The position numbers and the translations under genes are program-made. Below, in pieces: positions 19,475 through 28,122 of a stretch of 64,000 bases of DNA. Within the stretch, counting starts at the first letter, position 1. Each line of letters begins with the position of its first letter. The notes beneath the pieces are model-generated. The model was not told the DNA's origin, did no database searches, and saw nothing but the letters and a program-made list of their open reading frames with translations. The DNA is from Clostridia bacterium (GTDB taxonomy: Bacteria > Bacillota > Clostridia > Oscillospirales > Acutalibacteraceae). Location: NCBI GenBank assembly GCA_024404095.1, contig JAKSQO010000003.1, positions 1-64,000 on the forward strand, read 5' to 3'.

Positions 19475-21058
19475 ATGAACCGATTATCATCTGAAAATAA
19501 AAACAAAAGTGTCAACAGCCTGTTGGCACTTTTGTTGCTGACAGCATTCTCGTTTACCGTTCTTTATATCTGCACTTCGTCAAGTCCGAGATATGCAATA
19601 AATCCGTGGGTTGACGCAAATGCGTTTTTCACAGTCGGAAAAGGTATGGCAAAGGGAATGATACCGTACAAGGATTTGTTTGAGCAAAAAGGTCCCCTGC
19701 TCTACCTCATCCATTGCATTGCATACAAGATTTCAAACACATCCTTTACAGGTGTTTATGTTCTGGAATCGCTTTCTTTAACCATTACGCTTTTCTTTGT
19801 TTACAAGCTCGCAAAGCTTTGCATAAATGAAAAAGCTTCTGTTCTTGTTTCCGTAATCACAGGTGTGGTTATCACTAACACTTTCGCACTTTATCTCGGA
19901 GACAGTGCCGAGGAATTTTGTCTTCCGAGCCTTGCAATCGCAATTTATTATCTTGTTAGGTTTTTTCGCAATCCTGACAGTAAAGAGCTGAAAGGGTATA
20001 CATATTTCATCTGTGGAATTCTCGCAGGTTGTGTTGCAATGATAAAATACAGCATTATCGGAATTTGGTTCGCGTGGATGGCTTGCATCGCACTCTACAC
20101 TCTGATAATAAAAAAGGATGTCAAATCCGCATTTGTAAATTCGATAATTTTCCTTATCGGAATGGGTGTTTCTTTTATTCCGTGGATAATTTATTTTGCG
20201 GCTAACGGAGCACTTAAAGATTTTATCGTTACTTACTTTATTATCAATTCGGGCAGCTATTCAAGAGATAAAACAACAGGCATTCTTCATCTTCTTAAGA
20301 ATGTTTATAACCGTCTGGTAATATATTCGCTCTATTCTGAATGGCTCTCAATTCTTTCTTTTGCAGGTGTTGTTCTCGCCTCGGTTACAAGAAGAATTTT
20401 CCCGAAGAAACTTGTTCCTCATTTTGTTTTCCCCGCCGTATTCATCTGCCACATATTTCTTACATATTTCGGCACAGGAATCGCATATTATCATTTAACC
20501 TTTGCTGTTTTCGTTCCGCTTGCGTTCATCGTTTTATTCTCATACTTTGAAATGCTTGTAAAGGACAAAAAAATCCGTCAGGCTGTTTCAATCACCCTGA
20601 CAGCGGTTCTGTGTATCGGTGTTATTCCTTTCTCAATGTATAACAGTACCAGCTCAAAAACGGTTCACAGAAAAACTGAAGACACAGTTCAGTACAGCTT
20701 CAGCCACTACATAACCGAGCACAACCCGAACGCAAAGGTTCTCAATCTCGGATTCCTTGACGGCGGATTTTATGTTATGAACGATACACTTCCTCCGTTC
20801 AAACACTTTGAACGTCAGAATATTCCACCTGAAAAATACGCGGAGAATGTTAACGAGCAGATGCGTTATCTTAACGAAGCATTAGCGGATTATGTTATTG
20901 TGCGTCAGACAAAAGAACCCGACGAAAAACGCAATCATCAATATTATCCGACACTTTCAAAAAACTATTCTCTTGTTAAGACACAGCAGGAAAAAATCAT
21001 TGACGTCAACACAAAAGAAATGACATTGACGTTCTATCTGTATGAAAAGAATAAATAA
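19475..21058 (+). CDS. GT-C type membrane glycosyltransferase-like protein
   Basis: Polytopic protein of 527 residues with roughly ten transmembrane helices and a C-terminal soluble domain (from about residue 400). The first external loop holds PYKDLFEQKGPLLYLIH, typical of bacterial GT-C (ArnT/PMT-like, PF13231-type) proteins, with the acidic residue of WVDANAF as a likely catalytic-loop aspartate. These enzymes move sugars from polyprenyl-phosphate donors onto lipids, wall polymers or proteins outside the membrane. Acceptor and sugar are unknown. It follows the SPFH gene by 27 bases and ends at a strong terminator. Confidence 0.78.
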   Translation: MNRLSSENKNKSVNSLLALLLLTAFSFTVLYICTSSSPRYAINPWVDANAFFTVGKGMAKGMIPYKDLFEQKGPLLYLIHCIAYKISNTSFTGVYVLESLSLTITLFFVYKLAKLCINEKASVLVSVITGVVITNTFALYLGDSAEEFCLPSLAIAIYYLVRFFRNPDSKELKGYTYFICGILAGCVAMIKYSIIGIWFAWMACIALYTLIIKKDVKSAFVNSIIFLIGMGVSFIPWIIYFAANGALKDFIVTYFIINSGSYSRDKTTGILHLLKNVYNRLVIYSLYSEWLSILSFAGVVLASVTRRIFPKKLVPHFVFPAVFICHIFLTYFGTGIAYYHLTFAVFVPLAFIVLFSYFEMLVKDKKIRQAVSITLTAVLCIGVIPFSMYNSTSSKTVHRKTEDTVQYSFSHYITEHNPNAKVLNLGFLDGGFYVMNDTLPPFKHFERQNIPPEKYAENVNEQMRYLNEALADYVIVRQTKEPDEKRNHQYYPTLSKNYSLVKTQQEKIIDVNTKEMTLTFYLYEKNK

Positions 21059-21100
21059 AAAAGACTGCGGAGAATTTCAAAAAGTTCTCCGCAGTTTTTT
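21057..21100. terminator. Bidirectional terminator between the GT-C and PHP genes
   Basis: An 11-bp stem, ACTGCGGAGAA/TTCTCCGCAGT (21064-21095), is flanked by an A-run on the left and a T-run on the right. It therefore serves the plus-strand GT-C gene and the minus-strand PHP gene, whose stop is at 21102. Confidence 0.92.
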
Positions 21101-21101
21101 A

Positions 21102-22496
21102 TCAGAAATCAAAATATTTTTCTCTGAGTTTCTTTCCTCTGCCGTAAACAAATTCAAGCGCTGCTTTTGCATCCGCTTTTTCTTCGTCAGTACCTGTAAT
21201 ATACTGCTTCATCAGTCTGCCCTCTTCGTAGCAAAGCTCATCGTGAATCGGGAAATAATTCTCAATTAAGAAACTACTGTATCTTACAAGACGACCCTCA
21301 CCGACAACTCGGTATTCCGTGCTGATTGTGTCGACTGCAGTTGAATAGAAATCCTTGATTGACTGAATAAGAGCTTTTCTCTCATTTTCAGGTGAGAAAA
21401 CAATTGTCTCGCAAATGAATGCGCCCTTATTTGATTCGTAGGAAGAATGACTGTCCGTACTTCCTACAATCGGCATACGGATTCCCTTTGCCATAGCCTC
21501 GTAATACAATACTGTCTGGAAGCCGTTATGCTCAAAATATCTCTCACCGCCGAGAACCTCAAAAGCATCAAAAGGCTTCTGCTCAAACATATATTTTGTA
21601 AATGCTTCGGGTACATGATACGCGTCACGTTTCCATGTCGGATGAGCGAAAATACCAAGGCCGTTTGCCTTGCGGATTTCATCAAAAATCCAACAGCATG
21701 AAGCATAAGGAACAGCGTCAACATCATCGGGAACTTCTGTATTGTCAGCAAGCTCCTGCATCTTTTTCTGATACTCGTCATATGACATAATATCGGGAGC
21801 TTTTCCGTAAAGTGAACGGTACTTAAGGTCAGGACCGACCTCTTTAAGATGGTCGCCGTCGGTAAGTGCGTTTATGCTGTACTCCGCACCGAAGCTGACA
21901 ATATGAACATCGTTTGTCTTTCCGTTGATTCTCGGCATATGAACTTCCTCACCGGGAACAATGTTCAGCTCAATATTTACATCCTTGTATGCGTCAATAG
22001 CTTCGAGTGACGGATAGTATCTTTTGTGGTCGCTGATTACCATAAAGTCGTATCCGTAACGTCGATAGTTTGCACAGACAACCGGCGGTGTCTGATTTCC
22101 GTCAGAGCGGTTCGTATGCATATGGAGATCACCCATAAACGGATAACGTCCTCTCAAATCCTCGTCAACACAGTAAACAGAGAATCTTTCCATACCCTTT
22201 TCGCCGTCAAAGAATTTGAGGTGATATTTCTGCTCCTTGTTGAAGGTGTGTTCAATATCAAAACCGCCGTTTTCATTGCATATAACCTTTTTACGTCTGA
22301 AATCTCCCGTTGCGGGGAAGTCTCTCGGATTGCCATCCTCAAGTGCGCAGATAACAAGCTCGTACTCCCTGCCGGGTTCAAAATCCTGATCGCATCCAAG
22401 CGGTCTTATGTGAATAGTTGTCGGCTTGTCCTTTACAACAACAAGCGGATAAACATCATAATTATTCAAAATATCATCAAGTTTTTTATGTGCCAT
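21102..22496 (-). CDS. PHP-domain metal-dependent phosphoesterase-like protein
   Basis: A 464-residue protein with an N-terminal beta-rich domain (about residues 1-120) followed by a PHP domain. The PHP metal motifs are visible: GDLHMHTNRSDG near residue 126, ISDHKRY near 158, PGEEVH near 183 and a late STDSHSSYE. This family hydrolyses phosphate esters or acts as an uncharacterised hydrolase; the substrate is unknown. There is no signal peptide. The open frame extends 18 codons further, but AAGGAGATAA just before 22496 decides the start. It has its own promoter and ends at the terminator shared with the GT-C gene. Confidence 0.83.
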   Translation of the reverse strand: MAHKKLDDILNNYDVYPLVVVKDKPTTIHIRPLGCDQDFEPGREYELVICALEDGNPRDFPATGDFRRKKVICNENGGFDIEHTFNKEQKYHLKFFDGEKGMERFSVYCVDEDLRGRYPFMGDLHMHTNRSDGNQTPPVVCANYRRYGYDFMVISDHKRYYPSLEAIDAYKDVNIELNIVPGEEVHMPRINGKTNDVHIVSFGAEYSINALTDGDHLKEVGPDLKYRSLYGKAPDIMSYDEYQKKMQELADNTEVPDDVDAVPYASCCWIFDEIRKANGLGIFAHPTWKRDAYHVPEAFTKYMFEQKPFDAFEVLGGERYFEHNGFQTVLYYEAMAKGIRMPIVGSTDSHSSYESNKGAFICETIVFSPENERKALIQSIKDFYSTAVDTISTEYRVVGEGRLVRYSSFLIENYFPIHDELCYEEGRLMKQYITGTDEEKADAKAALEFVYGRGKKLREKYFDF

Positions 22497-22530
22497 TTTG
22501 AGTTTATCTCCTTTATCTAAAAGTATAATA

Positions 22531-22560
22531 ATTATATCATTCAACGGCAAAATATGTCAA
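22531..22560 (-). promoter_or_regulatory. Promoter of the PHP gene
   Basis: On the minus strand, a perfect TTGACA (22555-22560), an 18-base spacer and a perfect TATAAT (22531-22536) lie about 35 bases before the start codon. Confidence 0.75.
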
Positions 22561-22574
22561 TCGAATAAGTATAC

Positions 22575-22609
22575 AAAACTGCGCAAAATTTTTGTCATTA
22601 CGCAGTTTT
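22575..22609 (-). terminator. Terminator of the mannosidase-TfoX operon
   Basis: A 9-bp stem, AAAACTGCG/CGCAGTTTT, with a 17-base loop directly follows the TfoX stop. The stem itself supplies the T-run. Moderate strength. Confidence 0.6.
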
Positions 22610-22929
22610 CATTTTCGCTTTTTCGTTTTAGGCTCGGGCAAATCATCGTACATTCTGTTAAAAAGCTCAGTCAGAAAATCCCTGTTGTCAACATCGCCGA
22701 CTAACAGCATTTCCCTGCCGCCCTCATAAGGCAATTCGTATTCAGCCTCAGGCATAAGCTCAATCGCACCTCTGACAGGCTTCACAAGTAATCTGTCATC
22801 ATAAATTCCGCCTGCAATTTTTCCTCTGTAATAAATAATAAATTCACCCATCATCGCCCTGTATGATATTTCATCAAGGTCGGACAACTGCTCTAAAATA
22901 AAATCAAGATATTCTCTGCTCGAACTCAT
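22609..22929 (-). CDS. TfoX N-terminal domain protein
   Basis: A 106-residue protein matching the TfoX-N domain (SSSREYLDFILEQLSDL, RAMMGEFIIYYRGKIAGGI, PYEGGREMLLVGDVDN). TfoX was named for competence control in Haemophilus, but stand-alone TfoX-N proteins in Firmicutes have no settled role. The start at 22929 is set by GGAGG about 8 bases upstream and lies one base past the stop of the transporter gene, so the two are coupled. The C-terminus is a lysine-rich tail. Confidence 0.85.
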   Translation of the reverse strand: MSSSREYLDFILEQLSDLDEISYRAMMGEFIIYYRGKIAGGIYDDRLLVKPVRGAIELMPEAEYELPYEGGREMLLVGDVDNRDFLTELFNRMYDDLPEPKTKKRK

Positions 22930-22930
22930 A

Positions 22931-24094
22931 TTAAAACCTCCATGCTGAAAGGAGCAATCCGGGAACTGCAACTATTGCAAAAAATGCCCACGAAATAAGA
23001 GTAAAAGCTTTTACAAATTTCAATCCGTTTTTCGGATATTCTCTGATGTAAATTCTGTAGTTAATTACAGATGCAAGTGAGCCGATAAGCGAACAAAGTC
23101 CTGCCGTATCTGCGCCGTAGAGAAGGGCGGAAAGATTGGTTGTAAACGGATAAAGAACAATTGAAGCCGGCACATTTGAAATAACCTGGCTTAACGCAAT
23201 CGCCCACCAGTATTCGTGCTCAGCAACGCTCTTTGAAAGGAATTCCGAAATTGTCGGATTTGCCGCAATTGAGGACGAGAAAATAAAGAAGCATAAAAAC
23301 GTCAACAGTAAAACATAGTCTGTCTGCTTCAGCAATTGTTTATCAACGATATACACCGCAACAGCGACTATAATTGCCGCAATGTACCATAACGAGGTTC
23401 TTGTTACAATCGTCAGAATAATCATCATAAAAAGAAGAATGTAAACTATTCTGTTCTTCTTTTTGTCGGCGCTCCACCGAGTGTCGGTAGTTTCAGATGA
23501 AAGCACAATTTTTTCACTCTTATCCTTATGATAAAGAATACGTATAAACAAAATGAGAAGCAGTCCCGAAAAAACATTCAGCGGCAGCATATGAAGCATA
23601 AACTTCCATACAGACACTCCCGATTTGCCGAACAAAAACAGATTTTGCGGGCTGCCGAAAGGCATAAGCATTGAGCCGCGTATAGCCGCAATATTTTCCA
23701 TGGAAATTACAGGTAAAATATATTTTTCCTTTTTGCCCGAACGAAAGAGAAGAATCGTAAGCGGAACAAAAATTATCAGCGAAACATCATTTGTAACAAA
23801 CATTGACGTGAAGAAAACTCCGAATACAAGAAACAGCGATAAGCCGAACATCGTGCTCAGCTTTGACGAAAATCTTATAAGCGGAAGAAAAATATTTTCT
23901 TTTTTGAAGCCCTCAAGAACCGTAAGCATCATAAAAAGAGTTGCAAGCGTTTTCCAGTCAATATCAGAAATAAGTGCCGCGCTTGGCGGTGTTATAAACA
24001 ACGCAATTACTGCCGCCAGCACAGAGACCGACAGCATGATTTCTTTTTTCAGAAGCTCTTTAATTTTTACAAAAACTGATTTTGAACTTTCCAT
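22931..24094 (-). CDS. ArsB/NhaD/CitM superfamily ion transporter
   Basis: Polytopic membrane protein (387 aa, about ten to eleven helices) of the ion-transporter superfamily that includes ArsB, NhaD and CitMHS. The conserved half-helix signature MLMPFGSPQNLFLF (near residue 145), preceded by FVTNDVSLIIFVPL near 100, marks the substrate or ion site. Substrate is unresolved: arsenite, Na+/H+ or dicarboxylate are all possible. At 387 residues it is slightly short for the family but seems complete. It lies in the mannosidase operon. Confidence 0.8.
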   Translation of the reverse strand: MESSKSVFVKIKELLKKEIMLSVSVLAAVIALFITPPSAALISDIDWKTLATLFMMLTVLEGFKKENIFLPLIRFSSKLSTMFGLSLFLVFGVFFTSMFVTNDVSLIIFVPLTILLFRSGKKEKYILPVISMENIAAIRGSMLMPFGSPQNLFLFGKSGVSVWKFMLHMLPLNVFSGLLLILFIRILYHKDKSEKIVLSSETTDTRWSADKKKNRIVYILLFMMIILTIVTRTSLWYIAAIIVAVAVYIVDKQLLKQTDYVLLLTFLCFFIFSSSIAANPTISEFLSKSVAEHEYWWAIALSQVISNVPASIVLYPFTTNLSALLYGADTAGLCSLIGSLASVINYRIYIREYPKNGLKFVKAFTLISWAFFAIVAVPGLLLSAWRF

Positions 24095-24137
24095 ATTTTC
24101 ATCCTGATTTTTTATGCAATAATATCTGAATCTTCAA

Positions 24138-24602
24138 TTACGATTCGTTTACAAGCTTACCTGTGATATGCTCGGGCACAATCTCAAGGCATTGAACTTT
24201 ACTGCTGAAATTTTCAATTTCTTTTTCAATATAGCTTTGGTCATCCGTGAATTTAAGGCATAGATTTCTGCTGATTTCAACCGTTCGTTCATAGTCCTCA
24301 ACAAATTTTATTCTGCCGAAAACAATAACGCTTTTTATATTCAGCGCCCACTCGCCTTCACAGCGATAGCCATCATCATAAACGCAGAAGGAAACCTTAT
24401 CACACTTTTTGATTGCATCAATTTTGTGTCCTTCCTTTGCGCCGTGAAAACAGATGTGTCCGTTATCCTCGCAGTACCAGTAATCTATCGGTAGTCCGTA
24501 GGGATATCCGTCATCTCCGATAACAGAGAGAACTCCCCTCGGCTGACTTTTAAGAACAGCGATACATTCTTCTTCACTTATCTGCTGTTTAAATCTTCTC
24601 AT
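24138..24602 (-). CDS. PNPOx-like flavin-binding protein (NimA-type family)
   Basis: A 154-residue protein of the pyridoxamine-5'-phosphate-oxidase-like split-barrel fold, closest in pattern to the NimA-related group (GVLSVIGDDGYPYGLPIDYWY, ICFHGAKEGHKIDAI, SFCVYDDG). Members bind FMN or heme and act as small reductases; some give nitroimidazole resistance, which cannot be assumed here. The nearest ribosome site (AAGGAGAG) is about 18 bases before the ATG, an unusually long gap, so translation may be weak or start slightly upstream at a non-ATG codon. Confidence 0.83.
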   Translation of the reverse strand: MRRFKQQISEEECIAVLKSQPRGVLSVIGDDGYPYGLPIDYWYCEDNGHICFHGAKEGHKIDAIKKCDKVSFCVYDDGYRCEGEWALNIKSVIVFGRIKFVEDYERTVEISRNLCLKFTDDQSYIEKEIENFSSKVQCLEIVPEHITGKLVNES

Positions 24603-24628
24603 TTTTCTGAATATAAGAATCTCTCCTT

Positions 24629-25282
24629 TTAACTCATCATTATTATTCCCTGCACAATAAACAGTTCACCAAGAATATATGTAAGCATACAGAGAAAAAA
24701 GCTTTTAAAATATCCGTTTTTATAATATCTGACAACAAACAATGTGCAATCTGAAACAAAGAACAGAACAGCACCGATATAAGCCACAACCGAACCAAAG
24801 CAGGGATTGCTTAAAAGCTGCATCAACGCAAAAATATTCATACTGCTGTTTGCAAGCAGATAAATATACATAGGTACAACCATCATTTTCGGTGTTGTCG
24901 GCTTGACAAGTCTGATTATCACAGCTGAAACAGTGAAATAAACAATCGCCGCAGGAATTATTGCAAGCCAATTGACAAACAAAAAATCCACCCTTGCCAC
25001 ATAAACGGCAATAAACAGAAAATGTGACAGCATAAAGCTGATTCCGCCTGCCGTAAACCACGCATTTGTTTCCAGCATAAGCAACACATCGCCAAACCAG
25101 CTTGCCGCAAGTGCCGCAACGAGAATCCAGTTGATTTCCTGCACGGAAGCAACATAATATGCAGTTATCAGCGGAAGCAGAAGCGGTTTTGAAATATTTT
25201 TATGTTTTGTGAAAAGATTCAGTGCCGAAGCTACCAGCAAAAATCCGAGAAAAACAAACCTTATATGTTCAGAATAATGCAC
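24629..25282 (-). CDS. YhhN-family membrane protein (lysoplasmalogenase-like)
   Basis: A 217-residue protein with seven or eight transmembrane helices. The family pattern is clear: SKPLLLPLI near residue 32, WFGDVLLM near 62, GGISFMLSHFLF near 80 and GAVLFFVSDCTLF near 170. The family includes enzymes that hydrolyse the vinyl-ether bond of lysoplasmalogens. Plasmalogens occur in anaerobic clostridia, which fits. The start is TTG at 25285 or GTG at 25282; AGGAG at 25290-25294 is better spaced for the GTG. Confidence 0.83.
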   Translation of the reverse strand: MHYSEHIRFVFLGFLLVASALNLFTKHKNISKPLLLPLITAYYVASVQEINWILVAALAASWFGDVLLMLETNAWFTAGGISFMLSHFLFIAVYVARVDFLFVNWLAIIPAAIVYFTVSAVIIRLVKPTTPKMMVVPMYIYLLANSSMNIFALMQLLSNPCFGSVVAYIGAVLFFVSDCTLFVVRYYKNGYFKSFFLCMLTYILGELFIVQGIIMMS

Positions 25283-25298
25283 CAAATCACTCCTAAAA

Positions 25299-27983
25299 TT
25301 ATTTTATTTCAAATTCAAGAGTTATCAGTTTATGCGGAACAAGTGAAAACTCAGTTAATGCATTGTCGCTGACCTTGCCGAGTCTTTTCTCCTCAAGCGT
25401 TGTTTCGTATATCGCAGAAACCTCTGTGTTCGGCATTGTCAGTTCAACTGAACCGTCAACCGCCTTGTCTGAATTGTTGAGCAATCTGACAATAAGAGTG
25501 TCCCGCTCCATAGCCTGTTTAAAACAGGTAACAATAACACCCTCACCCGTCAGCTTAATTGCAGAGCCTGTATCGGGAATTGTAACCTCGGGACATTTAT
25601 ATTCGGGAAGAACGCTTTCCTCAGGTTTGCGGTTAAATTCCGTGATAAGCGGAGCAACAAAAGCTGAAACCTCTTTAAGCAGGTTTGCCTTGTTTCCGTC
25701 ATAGGGAATAATTGCAAGCTCGTAATCAATTGAAGTAAGATTCTGAGCTTCGTGACATTTATACTCGGGAGTGATTGCAAATGTCATTGTATCAATATCT
25801 TCAACGCAGCGCAGAAGTGTAAGTGCAAGCGACTGAACCTGATTGTCGATACATTCGTATTCGTAAATTCCCTTTGCCGCAATACCCAAGCCTGCACCGT
25901 CACCGCTGACGCAGCAGTAATCAATAAACGGCTTTGTCGGGTAATCCTGTTCACGAGGAAGCTCGGGATCAAACGGTACATTTATCTCACGCTCACAATG
26001 GTCAAATGCCTGACCGCCTGCAGAAACAGCGTTTTTATAATTTGTCGGGAATAAAACACGAAGACGATGATATCTGCTCTGATTTTCAATATGAATTTTA
26101 AGACCGACTTTTCTGTCACCCTTCATAAGCGAAACAACAGCTTTTATCTTAAGCGGTTTGCAGATTTCGGAACGCTTCTTTCTGTCTGCTGTAAGCCCGT
26201 CGGGAATGCTCATTTCAAAACAAAGCTCATATGCCGCACCGAGCGGAGTATCGAACAGGCAGGTAATCGAGGTCGGCGCACCCGAATAAATCACACGTCT
26301 GTCATTCTCAGGTTCACAGTGAACATAAACAGAATCGCACTCACCTGTATCCTCAAAAATAAGTGCACCTTCTGTCACTGCTTTTGCATTAGTTTTATCC
26401 TTAATAGTTAATCTGCCGCTAACATCAATCGAAACTGATATAAATTCGTTTTCAATTGAGCACGGATTTGTTTCAATATGATGATAACGTCTGTTGTCAA
26501 CGCGCTTTTCATCCTCGGTCTTTACCATTTTAAGCTTCATCCAGCCTGCGGCAGGTACTGTCGGCAGGTCAAGAACAGCGTCAATTTTCCAACGCTTGCC
26601 CCATGTCGGATGACCGCGGCGCGGATTGTATCTTACATCACCGACAAGTTCCTTGCCGATTATCGACATCTCAACCTTCTGTCCGTCAGGTGCATACAGT
26701 TCAAAGAAGCCGTCGCAGTAGCCTGCGGGAATATCAAATGAAACCTTCTTTGCGCCGCTGATTTCATATGAAGAAATGTTAAATACAAATACAGCAGGGT
26801 CATCTGATGAACAGCTCATAATATATCTGAGCGCATTATTCTCTTCCTGCTCGCTAAGTGATATTGCCGCACCGTAACGAGCCATAACCTGCTCAAAAAC
26901 CTCGTCAACCGAGCAGCAGCCGAGACTGTCGTGTGCGTGATTTTCAAGAACATATTTCCAAGCTCTGTCAAGCGACCACTTCGGATATTTTGCACCAAGC
27001 AGCCATGATGCGGCAGCAAGCGGTTCAAATCGGTCAACAAGGTGCTTTTCTGATTCCCAATGACGTTTTTTCTGTCGGGGATGAAGTGAGTTTGTCGATT
27101 CAAGTATATCTTCAAAAGTATAAATCAGCTCACCCTTGACCTGTTCGGGCTTTTTCCCCATAGCTTCATAATCGGCAAGCACGTCAGCGGCAAACTCCTC
27201 GGGTGTCGACTGTTTAACCTCAATATTGGGGAACAATGCACGGATTTTGTCAATAACCTCAAGCAAATCCTCCTGCGCCCACGAATGGTCAATACCGTTG
27301 AGCCAGAACATATGGCTTGTTTCAGAATTATAAAGGCAGTATTCACGCAGAGCTTCAACACGGTTCTTTATTCCACGTCTGCGGAATGTTACACCGTCAA
27401 TAACCTCGTCAAAATCGTCCTCATTTTCGGGCAGAGTTGTAGCAAAACCATAGCCCGAACGGGAGTTGAACATATGCGCACTTGTGCCGTCAGAGCCAAT
27501 CCATTCATAAACACTCTTCTGATTTTTCGGATGACCTCTCCATGCCATCGAAGCGTGAATATCAAAGCCTGCAAGAATCTGCGGAATCTGTGACGCATGA
27601 CCGAACTCGTCAATCTCATACGAAAAGCGCATTGCTCTGCCAAGCTCCCCGGACTTTTTCACACCGTACTGGAGATTGCGCACAAGAGCCTCACCACCGA
27701 CAATATTTTCAAGCGGCTGAGTGTACCAAGGGCCGACAAGAAGCTGTCCGTTTGAAACAACCTTCTTAATTCTGTCTTTCATCTCGGGGCGTGCTGTAAG
27801 ATAGTCGTCAACCAACGCATACTGACCGTCAGTAATAAAGCGATAGTCGGGCTTGCGCTCAAGCAAATCAATCAGCTTGTCAAACAATGAAACAAGTCTG
27901 ACAAGGTATTTTTCGTGAGACTGATACCACTCTCTGTCCCAATGTGTGTTGCTTAAAATATGATAAACTTCTTTATTCGGCAT
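25299..27983 (-). CDS. GH38 alpha-mannosidase
   Basis: Cytoplasmic alpha-mannosidase of 894 residues with no signal peptide. The N-terminal metal-binding motif NTHWDREW (near residues 13-19) and the nucleophile region EIDEFGHASQIPQIL (Asp near 125) define GH38. NHAHDSLGCCSVDEV near residue 360 is the second metal-site segment. Long C-terminal beta domains follow. It resembles the bacterial MngB-like branch and probably trims mannose from imported oligosaccharides such as N-glycan or mannan fragments. The frame reads six codons further upstream, but GGAGG sits correctly before 27983. It is the first gene of an apparent five-gene operon. Confidence 0.92.
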   Translation of the reverse strand: MPNKEVYHILSNTHWDREWYQSHEKYLVRLVSLFDKLIDLLERKPDYRFITDGQYALVDDYLTARPEMKDRIKKVVSNGQLLVGPWYTQPLENIVGGEALVRNLQYGVKKSGELGRAMRFSYEIDEFGHASQIPQILAGFDIHASMAWRGHPKNQKSVYEWIGSDGTSAHMFNSRSGYGFATTLPENEDDFDEVIDGVTFRRRGIKNRVEALREYCLYNSETSHMFWLNGIDHSWAQEDLLEVIDKIRALFPNIEVKQSTPEEFAADVLADYEAMGKKPEQVKGELIYTFEDILESTNSLHPRQKKRHWESEKHLVDRFEPLAAASWLLGAKYPKWSLDRAWKYVLENHAHDSLGCCSVDEVFEQVMARYGAAISLSEQEENNALRYIMSCSSDDPAVFVFNISSYEISGAKKVSFDIPAGYCDGFFELYAPDGQKVEMSIIGKELVGDVRYNPRRGHPTWGKRWKIDAVLDLPTVPAAGWMKLKMVKTEDEKRVDNRRYHHIETNPCSIENEFISVSIDVSGRLTIKDKTNAKAVTEGALIFEDTGECDSVYVHCEPENDRRVIYSGAPTSITCLFDTPLGAAYELCFEMSIPDGLTADRKKRSEICKPLKIKAVVSLMKGDRKVGLKIHIENQSRYHRLRVLFPTNYKNAVSAGGQAFDHCEREINVPFDPELPREQDYPTKPFIDYCCVSGDGAGLGIAAKGIYEYECIDNQVQSLALTLLRCVEDIDTMTFAITPEYKCHEAQNLTSIDYELAIIPYDGNKANLLKEVSAFVAPLITEFNRKPEESVLPEYKCPEVTIPDTGSAIKLTGEGVIVTCFKQAMERDTLIVRLLNNSDKAVDGSVELTMPNTEVSAIYETTLEEKRLGKVSDNALTEFSLVPHKLITLEFEIK

Positions 27984-28009
27984 AACGTCCTCCAAAAGCA
28001 TTTTTCTTT

Positions 28010-28038
28010 ATTATAAACGTATCTGAAATTATTTCCAA
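28010..28038 (-). promoter_or_regulatory. Promoter of the alpha-mannosidase operon
   Basis: On the minus strand, TTGGAA (28033-28038), a 17-base spacer and a perfect TATAAT (28010-28015) lie about 27 bases before the mannosidase start. Confidence 0.7.
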
Positions 28039-28122
28039 GTCCTTTTGAATAAAAATATTTGATATTGTTATTTTTATTAAAATATGGTATTGTAGTATTA
28101 TCAAATGAATTGAGGTGTTTTT